Assembly: GCF_022430545.2 (NCBI RefSeq)
Contig: NZ_CP092488.2
Location: 1,674,001-1,738,000, forward strand
Length of the DNA stretch: 64,000 nucleotides
DNA from: Mycobacterium paraterrae
GTDB lineage: Bacteria; Actinomycetota; Actinomycetes; Mycobacteriales; Mycobacteriaceae
Direction: 5' to 3'
Within the stretch, counting starts at the first letter, position 1, and every line of letters begins with the position of its first letter. The notes under the pieces were generated by a model, which had not been told where the DNA came from, searched no databases, and was given only the letters and a program-made list of their open reading frames with translations. Shown here in pieces: positions 51,238 through 59,513 of the stretch. A program made the translations under genes and the position numbers.

Positions 51238-52395
51238 TCACCCTCCTCCGACTGTCAGGACGGCCGACGCCGGACCGGTGTCGCCGTCGTTGAGCGTGAT
51301 ATCGATGCGGTCGGCGGACCAGTCGCGGGGAATGTCGTCCACCACCGCCGCGGTGACCAGTACCTGCTCGGCCGACTCCGCCGCGGCGGCCAGTGCTTCG
51401 CGGCGCGCGGCGTCGAGTTCGGCGAACACGTCATCGAGCAGCAGTACGGGGTCGCTGCCGTCGGCGCGCAACAATTCGTAGGCGGCAAGTCGCAGGGCGA
51501 GCGCCATGGACCACGATTCGCCGTGGCTCGCAAAGCCTTTCGCGGGTTGCTCACCCAGTCGCAGTTCGAGATCGTCGCGGTGCGGGCCGACCAGACACAC
51601 GCCGCGTTCCAGTTCGGCGTCGCGCCGCGCAGCCATCTTCTCGAGCAGCGCCGCTTCCAGAATGGAGACGTCGGGCCGGTCGGGTTCGACGTCCACGCTG
51701 GGGTGATAGGCGATCGACGCGGGCCGTGACGCCGGGGCGAGAAGCTGGTAACTCTTCTGCACCTCGGGAGCCAGTTCGTTCACCAATGTCATTCGCGCAG
51801 CCATCAATTCGGCGCCATGCGCCGCCAGGTGACCGTCCCACACGTCGAGGGTCTCCAGTGCGCCGCGGTCACCGCGGAAACGAGCGCCGGAGGCCGACTT
51901 CAGTAGAGCGGCTCGCTGCCGTAGCACTTTGTCGTAGTCGGCGCGGATTCCTGCCACCCGCGGCCGGCGCACGGCCGCGAGATCGTCGAGGTAACGCCGG
52001 CGATCGCCGGGGTCACCACGCACCAATGCGAGATCCTCCGGTGCGAACAACACCGCACGGAGTACGCCGACCACTTCCCGCGGGCTGCGCACGGGGGAGC
52101 GGTTCAGCCGTGCCTTGTTGGCCCGTCCGGCGGTGATCTCCAAGTCGACGGCACATTCGCGACCTTCGTTGACGACGATCGTCGACACCACCGCCCGCTG
52201 CGCCCCGACCCGCACCAGCGGCGCGTCGGTGGCCACCCGGTGCGAACCCAGTGTCGACGAATACCATAGCGCCTCAACAAGATTCGTCTTGCCGAAGCCG
52301 TTCGAACCGACAAACACCGTCCGGCCCGGCGTCAGGTCGAGTTCGACGTTCGCCCAAGACCGAAAGTCACGTAAGCCGAGATGGCGGACGTACAC
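51238..52395 (-). CDS. recF: RecF, DNA recombination/repair ATPase
   Basis: This is a 385-aa SMC-like ATPase. Walker A is GSNGFGKTN (about 32-40), the family segments YVRHLGLRDFRSW at the N-terminus and VGPHRDDLEL are present, the ABC signature region is SHGESWSMALALRLAAYE, and Walker B is VLLLDDVFAELD. It acts with RecO/RecR to load RecA at gaps. It starts seven bases after dnaN, typical of the operon. Confidence 0.95.
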   Translation of the reverse strand: MYVRHLGLRDFRSWANVELDLTPGRTVFVGSNGFGKTNLVEALWYSSTLGSHRVATDAPLVRVGAQRAVVSTIVVNEGRECAVDLEITAGRANKARLNRSPVRSPREVVGVLRAVLFAPEDLALVRGDPGDRRRYLDDLAAVRRPRVAGIRADYDKVLRQRAALLKSASGARFRGDRGALETLDVWDGHLAAHGAELMAARMTLVNELAPEVQKSYQLLAPASRPASIAYHPSVDVEPDRPDVSILEAALLEKMAARRDAELERGVCLVGPHRDDLELRLGEQPAKGFASHGESWSMALALRLAAYELLRADGSDPVLLLDDVFAELDAARREALAAAAESAEQVLVTAAVVDDIPRDWSADRIDITLNDGDTGPASAVLTVGGG

Positions 52396-52402
52396 CTGGT
52401 GA

Positions 52403-53599
52403 CTAACCGGGCAGACGAACCGGCATCAGCAAGTAGACGTAATCCGTCTGGAGCGCCGGAAAGGGTCCACTGTCGGTGGGTTGCGCATCGTCACCGGCCG
52501 GTCGCAACACAGCGGGCCGGCTGGGCGTGGTGAACCCGAACGACACCCGGTCGGAGTGCAACGAGCTCAGCCCGTCGGTCAGATAGGTCGGATTGAACGC
52601 GATCGTCAGTGGTTCGCCGGCGAATTCCACGGGAACGTCTTCCTCGGCGCGGCCGACGTCGTCGGCACCGGCCGACAACCGCAATGTGTCGTCGGAGAAT
52701 TCCATCCGAACCTGTGCCCCGCGGTCGGCCACCAGTGCCACACGCTTGATCGCCTCGGTCAATTCCGCGACCCCGACAGTGGCGACCGCGGTGTGCTCGC
52801 TGGGCAGCAGCTGGCGGAATTTCGGGAATTCCGCATCGAGCAGCCGCGTGGTGCTGCGCTTTCCGTTCCCGCTGATACCGAGCAGACCATCCTTACCCAC
52901 CGAAGGCCCGGCGCCCAACGACAAATGCACTTCGGCGCCGTCGGTACCGCTTTTGGCCGCTTCGGACAACGTCTTGGCCGGCACCAAAACCGCCGCCTCG
53001 ACATCTGCTGAGGCCGCGGACCAGGTGAGCTCGCGAACCGCCAGCCGGAAGCGGTCGGTTGCGGCCAAAACGACTGATTGACCGGAGATTTCGACCCGGA
53101 TACCGGTCAGCATCGGGAGCGTGTCATCCCGGCCGGCCGCGACGGCGACTTGACCGATCGCCTCGGCGAACAGGTCGGTCGACAGCGCACCGGTTTCCTC
53201 CGGCAGCGCCGGCAGCGTCGGGTAATCCTCGACGGCCATCGTAGGCAGCGAGAATTTCGCGCTACCGCAGGCCAGCGACACCCGAGTGCCCTCGACCTGT
53301 ACGTCGACCGGTTTGTTCGGCAGTGCCCGGGTAATGTCAGACAGTAGCCGTCCTGACACCAGAGCCGTTCCGGGAGAAGCGATTTCGGCCGCCAACCGCA
53401 CTTCGGCGGACACCTCGTAGTCGAATCCGGAGATCGTCAACCCGTCATCGGTGCCGGTCAAAAGCACGCCGGCCAGGACCGGCACCGTCGGCCGCGACGG
53501 CAGGGTGCGTGCCACCCACGCCACTGCGTCAGCGAACTCATCCCGCACCAGGCGGAACTTCAAGTCGGTCAGGCCGACGGCGGTCGTCGCCACGTCCAT
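52403..53599 (-). CDS. dnaN: DnaN, DNA polymerase III beta sliding clamp
   Basis: This is a 398-aa beta clamp (402 in H37Rv) with the three-fold domain repeat. It starts TTAVGLTDLKFRLVRDEFADAVAWVARTLPSRP and ends with the conserved YVYLLMPVRLPG. The hydrophobic peptide-binding groove residues lie in the last domain. It encircles DNA and tethers PolIII and other enzymes, including the DinB polymerase with QLSLPF in this window. The gene follows oriC. Confidence 0.96.
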   Translation of the reverse strand: MDVATTAVGLTDLKFRLVRDEFADAVAWVARTLPSRPTVPVLAGVLLTGTDDGLTISGFDYEVSAEVRLAAEIASPGTALVSGRLLSDITRALPNKPVDVQVEGTRVSLACGSAKFSLPTMAVEDYPTLPALPEETGALSTDLFAEAIGQVAVAAGRDDTLPMLTGIRVEISGQSVVLAATDRFRLAVRELTWSAASADVEAAVLVPAKTLSEAAKSGTDGAEVHLSLGAGPSVGKDGLLGISGNGKRSTTRLLDAEFPKFRQLLPSEHTAVATVGVAELTEAIKRVALVADRGAQVRMEFSDDTLRLSAGADDVGRAEEDVPVEFAGEPLTIAFNPTYLTDGLSSLHSDRVSFGFTTPSRPAVLRPAGDDAQPTDSGPFPALQTDYVYLLMPVRLPG

Positions 53600-54156
53600 T
53601 GCGTCCCTTCAATCACCTCGAACAGCAAGGCTAACTTCAGCGGGCACCACACCATGGGAGGCGCGATGGTCGCCGCGGCTGTCGAACCACCACCGTAGAG
53701 CGTCGACGGTCATCTTGAAAGCTAATCGGAATCAGTGACACGAGGGTGTTCTGCCGCCTGGAGCACGACTGTGCAACGACTCGTCCCCAACGGCCTTTTC
53801 TGAAGAACAAAGTGAGGAGATATTTCAATAACAGTATTAAGGCCTGTGCAATGTGTGGACAACATGGTGTCTGCGCTGCTGGGGGCCTCCGTCGGGTTGT
53901 GCATGACAGGATGACGGATTGTGCGCTGCGTGTGCAGCGGTTGGGGATCGGTCGCGGTTGTGCACGAAGCGGGTGTCCGTGCGTCGGGTGTGCGCAGTTT
54001 GCGCACAGGGGTATGCACAGCCCCGACGTGTGACTCATGGTGCCGGCGGGTCCAAAGTTTTTTGAAATTCCACGTGACGAAAGTCCGGCCAAGGCACGGC
54101 AAGGCTCAAAAGTGGTGTGCGAACGGCCCACTCGATGCTCCGAGTGGCGGCCACCG
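53600..54156. other. oriC: Chromosomal replication origin oriC
   Basis: This 557-bp dnaN-dnaA interval has no gene and matches the position of mycobacterial oriC. DnaA boxes include TTGTCCACA on the minus strand (53854-53862), TTGTGCATG (53897-53905), TTGTGCGCT (53919-53927), TTGTGCACG (53958-53966) and TTGCGCACA (53999-54007), with more divergent TGTGCA-type boxes around them. The AT-rich stretch AGATATTTCAATAACAG (about 53817-53833), continuing through TATTAAGG, is the best candidate for the unwinding element, next to the strongest box. Confidence 0.93.
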
Positions 54157-55659
54157 TCAGCGCTTGGAACGCTGACGAATCCGAGTGGTGAGCTCTTTGA
54201 CGTGATCGAAGACTTCACGACGCTCTGCCATCTCAGACAAGATCTTCTTCTGCGCGTACATCACTGTGGTGTGGTCCCGGCCAAATGCCTGCCCGATCTT
54301 GGGCAATGACAGGTCCGTCAGCTCACGGCACAGATACATCGCGATCTGCCGTGACTGGGCAAGGGCGCGGGTCTTGCCCGGCCCGCGTAGTTCCTCCACC
54401 GTGGTGTCGAAGTACTCGGCGGTGGCGGCCATGATCGTCGCCGCACTGATCTGCATAGTGCTGGCATCGGCGATCAGGTCGCGCAACACGATCTCGGCGA
54501 GCGACTTGTCGATCGGCGCCTTATTCAGTGAGGCGAACGCGGTGACGCGAATAAGCGCGCCTTCGAGTTCGCGAATGTTGCGCTCGATGCTGCTGGCGAT
54601 CAATTCCAGGACGTCATCGGGAACGTTGAGCCGCTCCATTTGCGCTTTCTTGCGCAAGATGGCGATACGCGTTTCCAATTCCGGTGGCTGAACGTCGGTG
54701 ATCAAACCCCACTCGAACCGGGTTCGCAGCCGATCTTCAAGCGTCGCAAGCTGTTTGGGCGGCCGGTCGGACGAAATGACGATTTGCTTGTTGGCATTAT
54801 GCAGGGTGTTGAAGGTATGGAAGAACTCTTCCTGGATACCTTCTTTGCCTTCGATGAACTGAATGTCATCGACGAGCAGCACATCGACGTCGCGGTAGCT
54901 GCGTTTGAAGGCGACCTTGCGGTCGTCACGCAACGAGTTGATGAAATCGTTGGTGAATTCCTCAGTCGAGACGTACTTGACGCGCATCCCTGGAAAAAGC
55001 CGCTGTGCGTAGTTGCCGGCGGCATGCAGCAGGTGCGTCTTACCAAGCCCGGACTCGCCCCAGATGAAAAGCGGGTTGTACGCCCGGGCGGGTGCTTCCG
55101 CGATCGCGAGCGCCGCGGCGTGTGCAAATCGGTTCGATGCGCCGATGACGAATGTGTCAAAGGTGTAGCGACGGTTCAGGCTCACCCCGGCGGCCGCATC
55201 GGCGGCCTGACTGTGGGGCCGTTCGGAGAAATACGAAGGCCAACTCTGGTGTGCGCTGGCGAGGGCCTCGCCATCTTCGTCGATCTCATCGAGGTCATCG
55301 AGAGTCTCGTCGAAGGCCGCATTGGCTCGATCGTCGGTGTCGTCGTTGGTGAGTGGGGAGATGCGCACGCCGAGTTCGATCTGGTGGCCGAGGCGGCGGC
55401 TCAAAGCGTCGGTGATCTGGGTGCGCAGGTGCCGTTCGATCTCGTTCTGTACGAAACTACTCGGCACCGACAACAGCGCGAAGCCTTCGACGATCGTCAG
55501 TGGCTGCACCAGGTTGAGCCAGGCGCGCTGCTGGGGTGTCAACGGAGAGACGTACGGCTCGCCGTTACGCGCCGCGCCGTCTGGCGAAAGTTCGCCGTTG
55601 AGCTCCGAGACGACTGCGCTCCAGACCGTCGCGAAACTTGATCCGGGGTCCTCGGTCAA
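54157..55659 (-). CDS. dnaA: DnaA, chromosomal replication initiator
   Basis: This is a 500-aa DnaA. Domain I (residues 1-90, QRAWLNLVQPLTIVEGFALL) is followed by a variable acidic linker, the AAA+ domain with Walker A GESGLGKTH and Walker B VLLVDDIQFIEGKEG, and domain IV with the DnaA signature GRDHTTVMYAQKKI. The start is TTG at 55659 (TTG ACC GAG GAC), aligning with MTDDPGS of M. tuberculosis DnaA. The gene reads away from rpmH, toward oriC and dnaN. Confidence 0.96.
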   Translation of the reverse strand: MTEDPGSSFATVWSAVVSELNGELSPDGAARNGEPYVSPLTPQQRAWLNLVQPLTIVEGFALLSVPSSFVQNEIERHLRTQITDALSRRLGHQIELGVRISPLTNDDTDDRANAAFDETLDDLDEIDEDGEALASAHQSWPSYFSERPHSQAADAAAGVSLNRRYTFDTFVIGASNRFAHAAALAIAEAPARAYNPLFIWGESGLGKTHLLHAAGNYAQRLFPGMRVKYVSTEEFTNDFINSLRDDRKVAFKRSYRDVDVLLVDDIQFIEGKEGIQEEFFHTFNTLHNANKQIVISSDRPPKQLATLEDRLRTRFEWGLITDVQPPELETRIAILRKKAQMERLNVPDDVLELIASSIERNIRELEGALIRVTAFASLNKAPIDKSLAEIVLRDLIADASTMQISAATIMAATAEYFDTTVEELRGPGKTRALAQSRQIAMYLCRELTDLSLPKIGQAFGRDHTTVMYAQKKILSEMAERREVFDHVKELTTRIRQRSKR

Positions 55660-56032
55660 CGACGGATCCCCCTGGTATGACGTTTCGGCACGGCGAACAA
55701 TAACGCGGACAACGAACTGTCCACACAGTTATCCACAGGTGTGGAAAGGACAGCCCCCGCCGCGACGCGGTTCACCCGGGACAGCCCGCGGGATCGGCGC
55801 TCGAGACGACCAGTGAAACTCTGCCGGCGAGGAGGCCGATCTGCCATCCTTGCTTCGTTGTCTAGCGCCGTTTCGATGTGAAACAGCACCGACCGAAATT
55901 AACAGTTTTCCTCGCGCGCGCCAACCGTTCTGCAACATTCAGATCTGTTCGTGGAAGATCGTTCGGAGTGCCCGGTGCGAATGTGACAACAGTGAACGAT
56001 CAGACGGTTCGTGACCCGAGGTCAGGTGTGGT
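55660..56032. promoter_or_regulatory. dnaA promoter region with DnaA boxes
   Basis: This non-coding region separates divergent dnaA and rpmH. Near dnaA it holds a perfect DnaA box TTATCCACA (55729-55737) and a second box CTGTCCACA (55717-55725), plus TGTGGAAAG just beyond. These fit DnaA autoregulation or a subsidiary origin element. The rest up to the rpmH promoter shows nothing I can name. Confidence 0.7.
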
Positions 56033-56061
56033 TTGACCAGGAGAACGCCGGTCAGTACCCT
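56033..56061 (+). promoter_or_regulatory. Sigma-A type promoter of rpmH
   Basis: TTGACC (56033-56038), a 17-bp spacer and TACCCT (56056-56061) form a good housekeeping promoter. It leaves a leader of about 165 bases before the rpmH start, with the AAGGAGAG ribosome site at its end. The long leader could serve for control of the ribosomal protein/RNase P operon. Confidence 0.6.
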
Positions 56062-56235
56062 CATACAGTCGCCCCGAAAGTAGGCGATACGGCTGCGATT
56101 CGGGCAATGAGCCCGCCAGCGCGCGCCGATTATCAGCAAGACGTAGAGCCTATCGAGGCGTCGTGGGGTCATGCATGGCCCACCGGCACGGGGGACCGGG
56201 TCGGACACGATGCCAGATGCAGCAAGGAGAGAGTC

Positions 56236-56379
56236 GTGGCCAAGGGCAAGCGCACCTTCCAGCCGAACAACCGGCGCCGTGCCCGTGTGCACGGTTTCCG
56301 TCTGCGCATGCGGACCCGCGCCGGGCGCGCCATTGTCTCGAGTCGGCGTAGCAAGGGCCGTCGCTCGCTCACTGCCTGA
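56236..56379 (+). CDS. rpmH: Ribosomal protein bL34
   Basis: This is a 47-aa protein, very basic, with the whole L34 signature: KRTFQPNNRRRARVHGFRLR, RMRTRAGRAIV and SSRRSKGRRSLTA. The GTG at 56236 is preceded by AAGGAGAG. It begins the rpmH-rnpA-yidD-yidC-jag-rsmG-parA-parB run. Confidence 0.97.
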   Translation: MAKGKRTFQPNNRRRARVHGFRLRMRTRAGRAIVSSRRSKGRRSLTA

Positions 56380-56391
56380 TCTCACTCCGGC

Positions 56392-56745
56392 GTGACGGCG
56401 GTGCTATCCGCGCGCAACCGCATGACGCGGTCGACCGATTTCGATGCCACGGTCAGGCGCGGTAGGAAGGCCGTGCAGCCGGACTTGGTCATCTACATGC
56501 GACGTGCAACGGGCGATCCCAAATTCGGACTGATCGTGTCGCGGTCGGTCGGTTCCGCCGTGCAGCGGCACGGGTTGTCCCGTCGTTTGCGTCACGTGGC
56601 GCGCGATCTGGTGGCCGAGTTGAATGGTTCGGAGCACGTGGTGGTTCGGGCTCTTCCGAGTAGCCGGGACCTTCCGTCGGCCCGGCTGAGTGAACAACTG
56701 CGGGCGGGCCTCCGCCGTATCGAGGCAGCGGGAACCAAGCGGTGA
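56392..56745 (+). CDS. rnpA: RnpA, ribonuclease P protein component
   Basis: This is a 117-aa basic protein with the RNase P protein motifs NRMTRSTDFDATVRRGRKA, KFGLIVSRSVGSAVQRHGLSRRLRHVAR and RALPSS. It binds the M1-type RNA for tRNA 5' maturation. The GTG at 56392 starts 12 bases after rpmH; an in-frame GTG three codons later is possible. Its stop overlaps the yidD start (GTGA). Confidence 0.95.
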   Translation: MTAVLSARNRMTRSTDFDATVRRGRKAVQPDLVIYMRRATGDPKFGLIVSRSVGSAVQRHGLSRRLRHVARDLVAELNGSEHVVVRALPSSRDLPSARLSEQLRAGLRRIEAAGTKR

Positions 56746-57065
56746 ATGCCATTACGTCACGGGTGCGCGGCATCGAGTCCGCGATTGTCCGCGGCGTCAT
56801 TTTCGTTATCCAGCTCTACCGGCACATGGTGTCGCCCCTGAGGTTGCCGACCTGTCGCTTCACCCCGACGTGCAGTCAGTACGCGGTCGAGGCGCTCGGC
56901 GAGTTCGGTTTGATGCGGGGGAGTTGGCTCGCCGCTGTCCGGCTGGCGAAGTGCGGTCCGTGGCATCGGGGAGGATGGGACCCGATACCGGAGCGCCAAG
57001 ATGCCGGAATCAAAGACTGGGACACCCCAGCGACGCTAGGGGAGAGTGATTCTGTTGTCGTTTGA
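56742..57065 (+). CDS. yidD: YidD, membrane protein insertion efficiency factor
   Basis: This is a 107-aa protein with the UPF0161 signature: IQLYRHMVSPLRLPTCRFTPTCSQYAVEAL and KCGPWHRGGWDPIP. The Cys residues of CRFTPTCSQY are present. It is thought to assist YidC. The C-terminal part overlaps the start of yidC by 20 bases. GTG start at 56742 overlaps the rnpA stop. Confidence 0.94.
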   Translation: MNAITSRVRGIESAIVRGVIFVIQLYRHMVSPLRLPTCRFTPTCSQYAVEALGEFGLMRGSWLAAVRLAKCGPWHRGGWDPIPERQDAGIKDWDTPATLGESDSVVV

Positions 57066-58104
57066 TCCGTTCAGCCTCGACTACTTCTATTACCCGGTCT
57101 CCGCGATCATGTGGGTTTGGTACAAGGCGTTCTCAGCCGTCCCAGGACTTGGCCCTAAGAGCTTCGTGACCTGGACGCTGTCGGTGATGTTTCTGGTCTT
57201 CACGCTCCGTGCGATCTTGTACAACCCGTTCGTCCGGCAGATCCGAACGACGCGGCAGATGCAGGAGTTGCAGCCGCAGATCAAGGCCCTGCAGAAGAAG
57301 TACGGCAAGGATCGCCAGCGGATGGCGCTCGAGATGCAGAAGCTGCAACGGGAACACGGGTTCAATCCGATCCTCGGCTGTCTGCCGATGCTGGTGCAGG
57401 TACCGGTTTTCCTCGGGCTGTATCACGTCCTGCGCTGCTTCAACCGGACAACAAGCGGCATCGGCCAATTGGGTCTGTCGCCCGAGCGGAACCGCTCACT
57501 GGGCAACTACGTGTTCAGCGCGAAGGACGTGGCGCACTTCCTGGATGCGAACTTGTTCGGTGCCCCGCTAGGCGCCAGCATGACGCAGCGCGGCGACAGT
57601 CTGCACGCGTTCACCGAATTCAGCCGGCCGGCCGTCGTGGCGGTCGGCGTGCCGGTGATGATCCTGGCCGGTATCGCCACGTACTTCAACAGCCGCGCGT
57701 CGGTAGCCCGGCAGAGCGCGGAGGCGGCAGCCAACCCGCAGACCGCGATGATGAACAAGTTGGCGCTCTACGTCTTCCCGCTCGGCGTGGTGGTCGGTGG
57801 ACCGTTCCTGCCGCTGGCGATCATCTTCTACTGGTTCGCCAACAACATTTGGACCTTCGGTCAGCAGCACTACGTGTTCGGAATGATCGAGCGGGAAGAA
57901 GAAGAAAAGAAGCGCGAGGCGCTCGAACGGCGGGCGGCGAACGCGCCGGCGCCGGGCGCGAAACCGAAACGATCGGCGGGCAAGACCGGCCCGAGCGGTA
58001 ACGGTTCAGGCGACGATGCGGACGAGGGATCTCCGAAGCCGGGCGGCGATACGGGTAACCGCGCGCCGCGGCCGGGGGCCAAGCCGAAAAAGCGCGGACG
58101 CTGA
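57046..58104 (+). CDS. yidC: YidC, membrane protein insertase
   Basis: This is a 352-aa YidC/Oxa1-type insertase. The N-terminal helix (DYFYYPVSAIMWVWYKAF), the hydrophilic loop TTRQMQELQPQIKALQKKYGKDRQRMALEMQ and the groove region FNPILGCLPMLVQVPVFLGLYH are followed by two more membrane segments. The basic C-terminal tail (AKPKRSAGK..., KPKKRGR) likely contacts the ribosome. Arg at the start of the groove helix is conserved. The start is GTG 57046 or TTG 57055; the latter fits the H37Rv N-terminus about as well. Confidence 0.95.
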   Translation: MILLSFDPFSLDYFYYPVSAIMWVWYKAFSAVPGLGPKSFVTWTLSVMFLVFTLRAILYNPFVRQIRTTRQMQELQPQIKALQKKYGKDRQRMALEMQKLQREHGFNPILGCLPMLVQVPVFLGLYHVLRCFNRTTSGIGQLGLSPERNRSLGNYVFSAKDVAHFLDANLFGAPLGASMTQRGDSLHAFTEFSRPAVVAVGVPVMILAGIATYFNSRASVARQSAEAAANPQTAMMNKLALYVFPLGVVVGGPFLPLAIIFYWFANNIWTFGQQHYVFGMIEREEEEKKREALERRAANAPAPGAKPKRSAGKTGPSGNGSGDDADEGSPKPGGDTGNRAPRPGAKPKKRGR

Positions 58105-58154
58105 CAGACAACCAGTCTTCACCGGGCGACGCCCGGGCACGGGAAGGGAAGCAG

Positions 58155-58736
58155 ATGACAGACACCGAAGCAACCACCAAGGGACACGACACCGACGAAG
58201 CGCCAGCCGAGAACGACGTGGACGGCGCCGCCAACGGCGCCACGCTGGCGGGCGGCGACGGCGAGGGCGACCAGGAGGAGCGGCTAGTCGCCGAAGGCGA
58301 GATCGCCGGCGACTATTTGGAAGAGCTGCTCGACCTCCTGGATTTCGATGGTGACATCGATCTGGACGTCGAGGGCAGCCGCGCGATCGTCAGCATCGAC
58401 GGCAGCGATGACCTCAACAAGTTGGTCGGCCGCAAAGGCGAGGTGCTCGACGCGCTGCAGGAACTGACCCGACTGGCCGTTCACCAGAAGACCGGTGTGC
58501 GGAGCCGGCTGATGCTCGACATCGCGAGCTGGCGTCGGCGCCGTCGCGAAGAGTTGGCCGCGTTGGGGGACAAGGTCGCCAAGCGCGTACTCGAAAGCGG
58601 CGGCCGCGAAGAATTGGCTCCGATGACGCCCTTTGAGCGCAAGATCGTCCACGATGCCGTGGCTGCGGTCAGCGGGGTGCACAGCGAGAGCGAGGGCGTC
58701 GAGCCCACCCGCCGCGTCGTCGTCCTGGCCGACTGA
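58155..58736 (+). CDS. jag: Jag (KhpB-type) KH/R3H RNA-binding protein
   Basis: This 193-aa protein has an acidic N-terminal region of about 60 residues. A KH domain (VSIDGSDDLNKLVGRKGEVLDALQELTRLAV, with the GxxG loop as GRKG, about 85-125) and an R3H domain (ELAPMTPFERKIVHDAVAAVSGVHSESEG) follow. It lacks the classic Jag-N domain and is close to Rv3920c (187 aa). It probably binds RNA and influences wall growth as KhpB does in firmicutes. ATG 58155 follows GGGAAGG. Confidence 0.93.
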   Translation: MTDTEATTKGHDTDEAPAENDVDGAANGATLAGGDGEGDQEERLVAEGEIAGDYLEELLDLLDFDGDIDLDVEGSRAIVSIDGSDDLNKLVGRKGEVLDALQELTRLAVHQKTGVRSRLMLDIASWRRRRREELAALGDKVAKRVLESGGREELAPMTPFERKIVHDAVAAVSGVHSESEGVEPTRRVVVLAD

Positions 58737-58791
58737 TTGGCGCGCCGTTAGTTACACCGATGTAGTTCACCGGGTCACCGGACGGGAGGAA

Positions 58792-58807
58792 TGTTTCACG
58801 TGAAACA
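58792..58807. promoter_or_regulatory. parS: parS site 1
   Basis: TGTTTCACGTGAAACA is a perfect copy of the bacterial parS consensus, a 16-bp palindrome bound by ParB. It lies across the start of rsmG: its centre is directly at the GTG start codon of that gene. parA and parB follow 0.7-1.7 kb downstream, and oriC is about 5 kb away. Confidence 0.97.
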
Positions 58808-59513
58808 TGTCGATCCTCCTGATGGCGCGACACCGCTCGTCCCGCCTGCGGCAGCCGCCGCCGTCTTCGGCGAGCGCCTACCTTTTGCCGTGCGCTACGC
58901 GGAGATCCTGGCGTCCCTCGGCGTCGAGTGGGGTCTGCTCGGTCCCCGCGAAGTCGACCGCATCTGGGATCGGCATCTGCTGAATTGCGCGGTCGTGGCG
59001 GAACTCGTCGAGCCCGGCGATCGGGTCGTCGACATCGGTAGCGGCGCCGGATTGCCCGGCCTGCCGCTGGCGATCGCGAAGCCAGGCCTGCGGGTGGTGC
59101 TCGTCGAATCGTTGCTACGCCGAGCCGAATTCCTGCGCTTGGTGGTCGACGAACTCGGGCTGGATGTAGAAGTGGTTCGCGGCCGCGCCGAGGACGCCGA
59201 TGCGCGCGCGGCGGCCGGTGGCGCCGACGCCGTGACGTCGAGGGCGGTAGCGTCGCTGGATAAGCTGGCCCGCTGGAGCCTGCCATTGCTGCGGGACGGT
59301 GGCCGGCTGTTGGCCATAAAAGGGGAGCGGGCAGGTGCCGAGGTGTGCGAACACCAGCGTGTGCTGACCAAGTTAGGCGCCCCCGATGCCAGGGTGGTGG
59401 AATGTGGCGTGGGCCTTCTAACCCCCCCGACAACGGTGGTGGTGGCTCAACGCCAGAAGCCAGCGTCGTTCCGGAATTCAACGCGTCGACGATCGAGCAG
59501 GGAGAGCCAATGA
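58800..59513 (+). CDS. rsmG: RsmG (GidB), 16S rRNA m7G527 methyltransferase
   Basis: This 237-aa SAM-dependent methyltransferase has the SAM motif VVDIGSGAGLPGLPLAIA, the upstream WDRHLLNCAVVAELV segment, VEIVRGRAE-type strand (EVVRGRAEDADA) and SRAVASLDKLARWS and LLAIKGERA. It methylates G527 (E. coli numbering) of 16S rRNA; loss gives low-level streptomycin resistance. The GTG at 58800 is preferred: GGAGGA lies nine bases upstream, whereas the ATG at 58791 is directly adjacent to that site. The start is embedded in parS. The stop overlaps the parA ATG. Confidence 0.92.
   Translation: MKHVDPPDGATPLVPPAAAAAVFGERLPFAVRYAEILASLGVEWGLLGPREVDRIWDRHLLNCAVVAELVEPGDRVVDIGSGAGLPGLPLAIAKPGLRVVLVESLLRRAEFLRLVVDELGLDVEVVRGRAEDADARAAAGGADAVTSRAVASLDKLARWSLPLLRDGGRLLAIKGERAGAEVCEHQRVLTKLGAPDARVVECGVGLLTPPTTVVVAQRQKPASFRNSTRRRSSRESQ

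Noticed and set aside
55870..55885. GTTTCGATGTGAAACA resembling parS before dnaA
   Set aside because: The two arms do not form the palindrome and the central CACGTG is lost; ParB would not be expected to bind.
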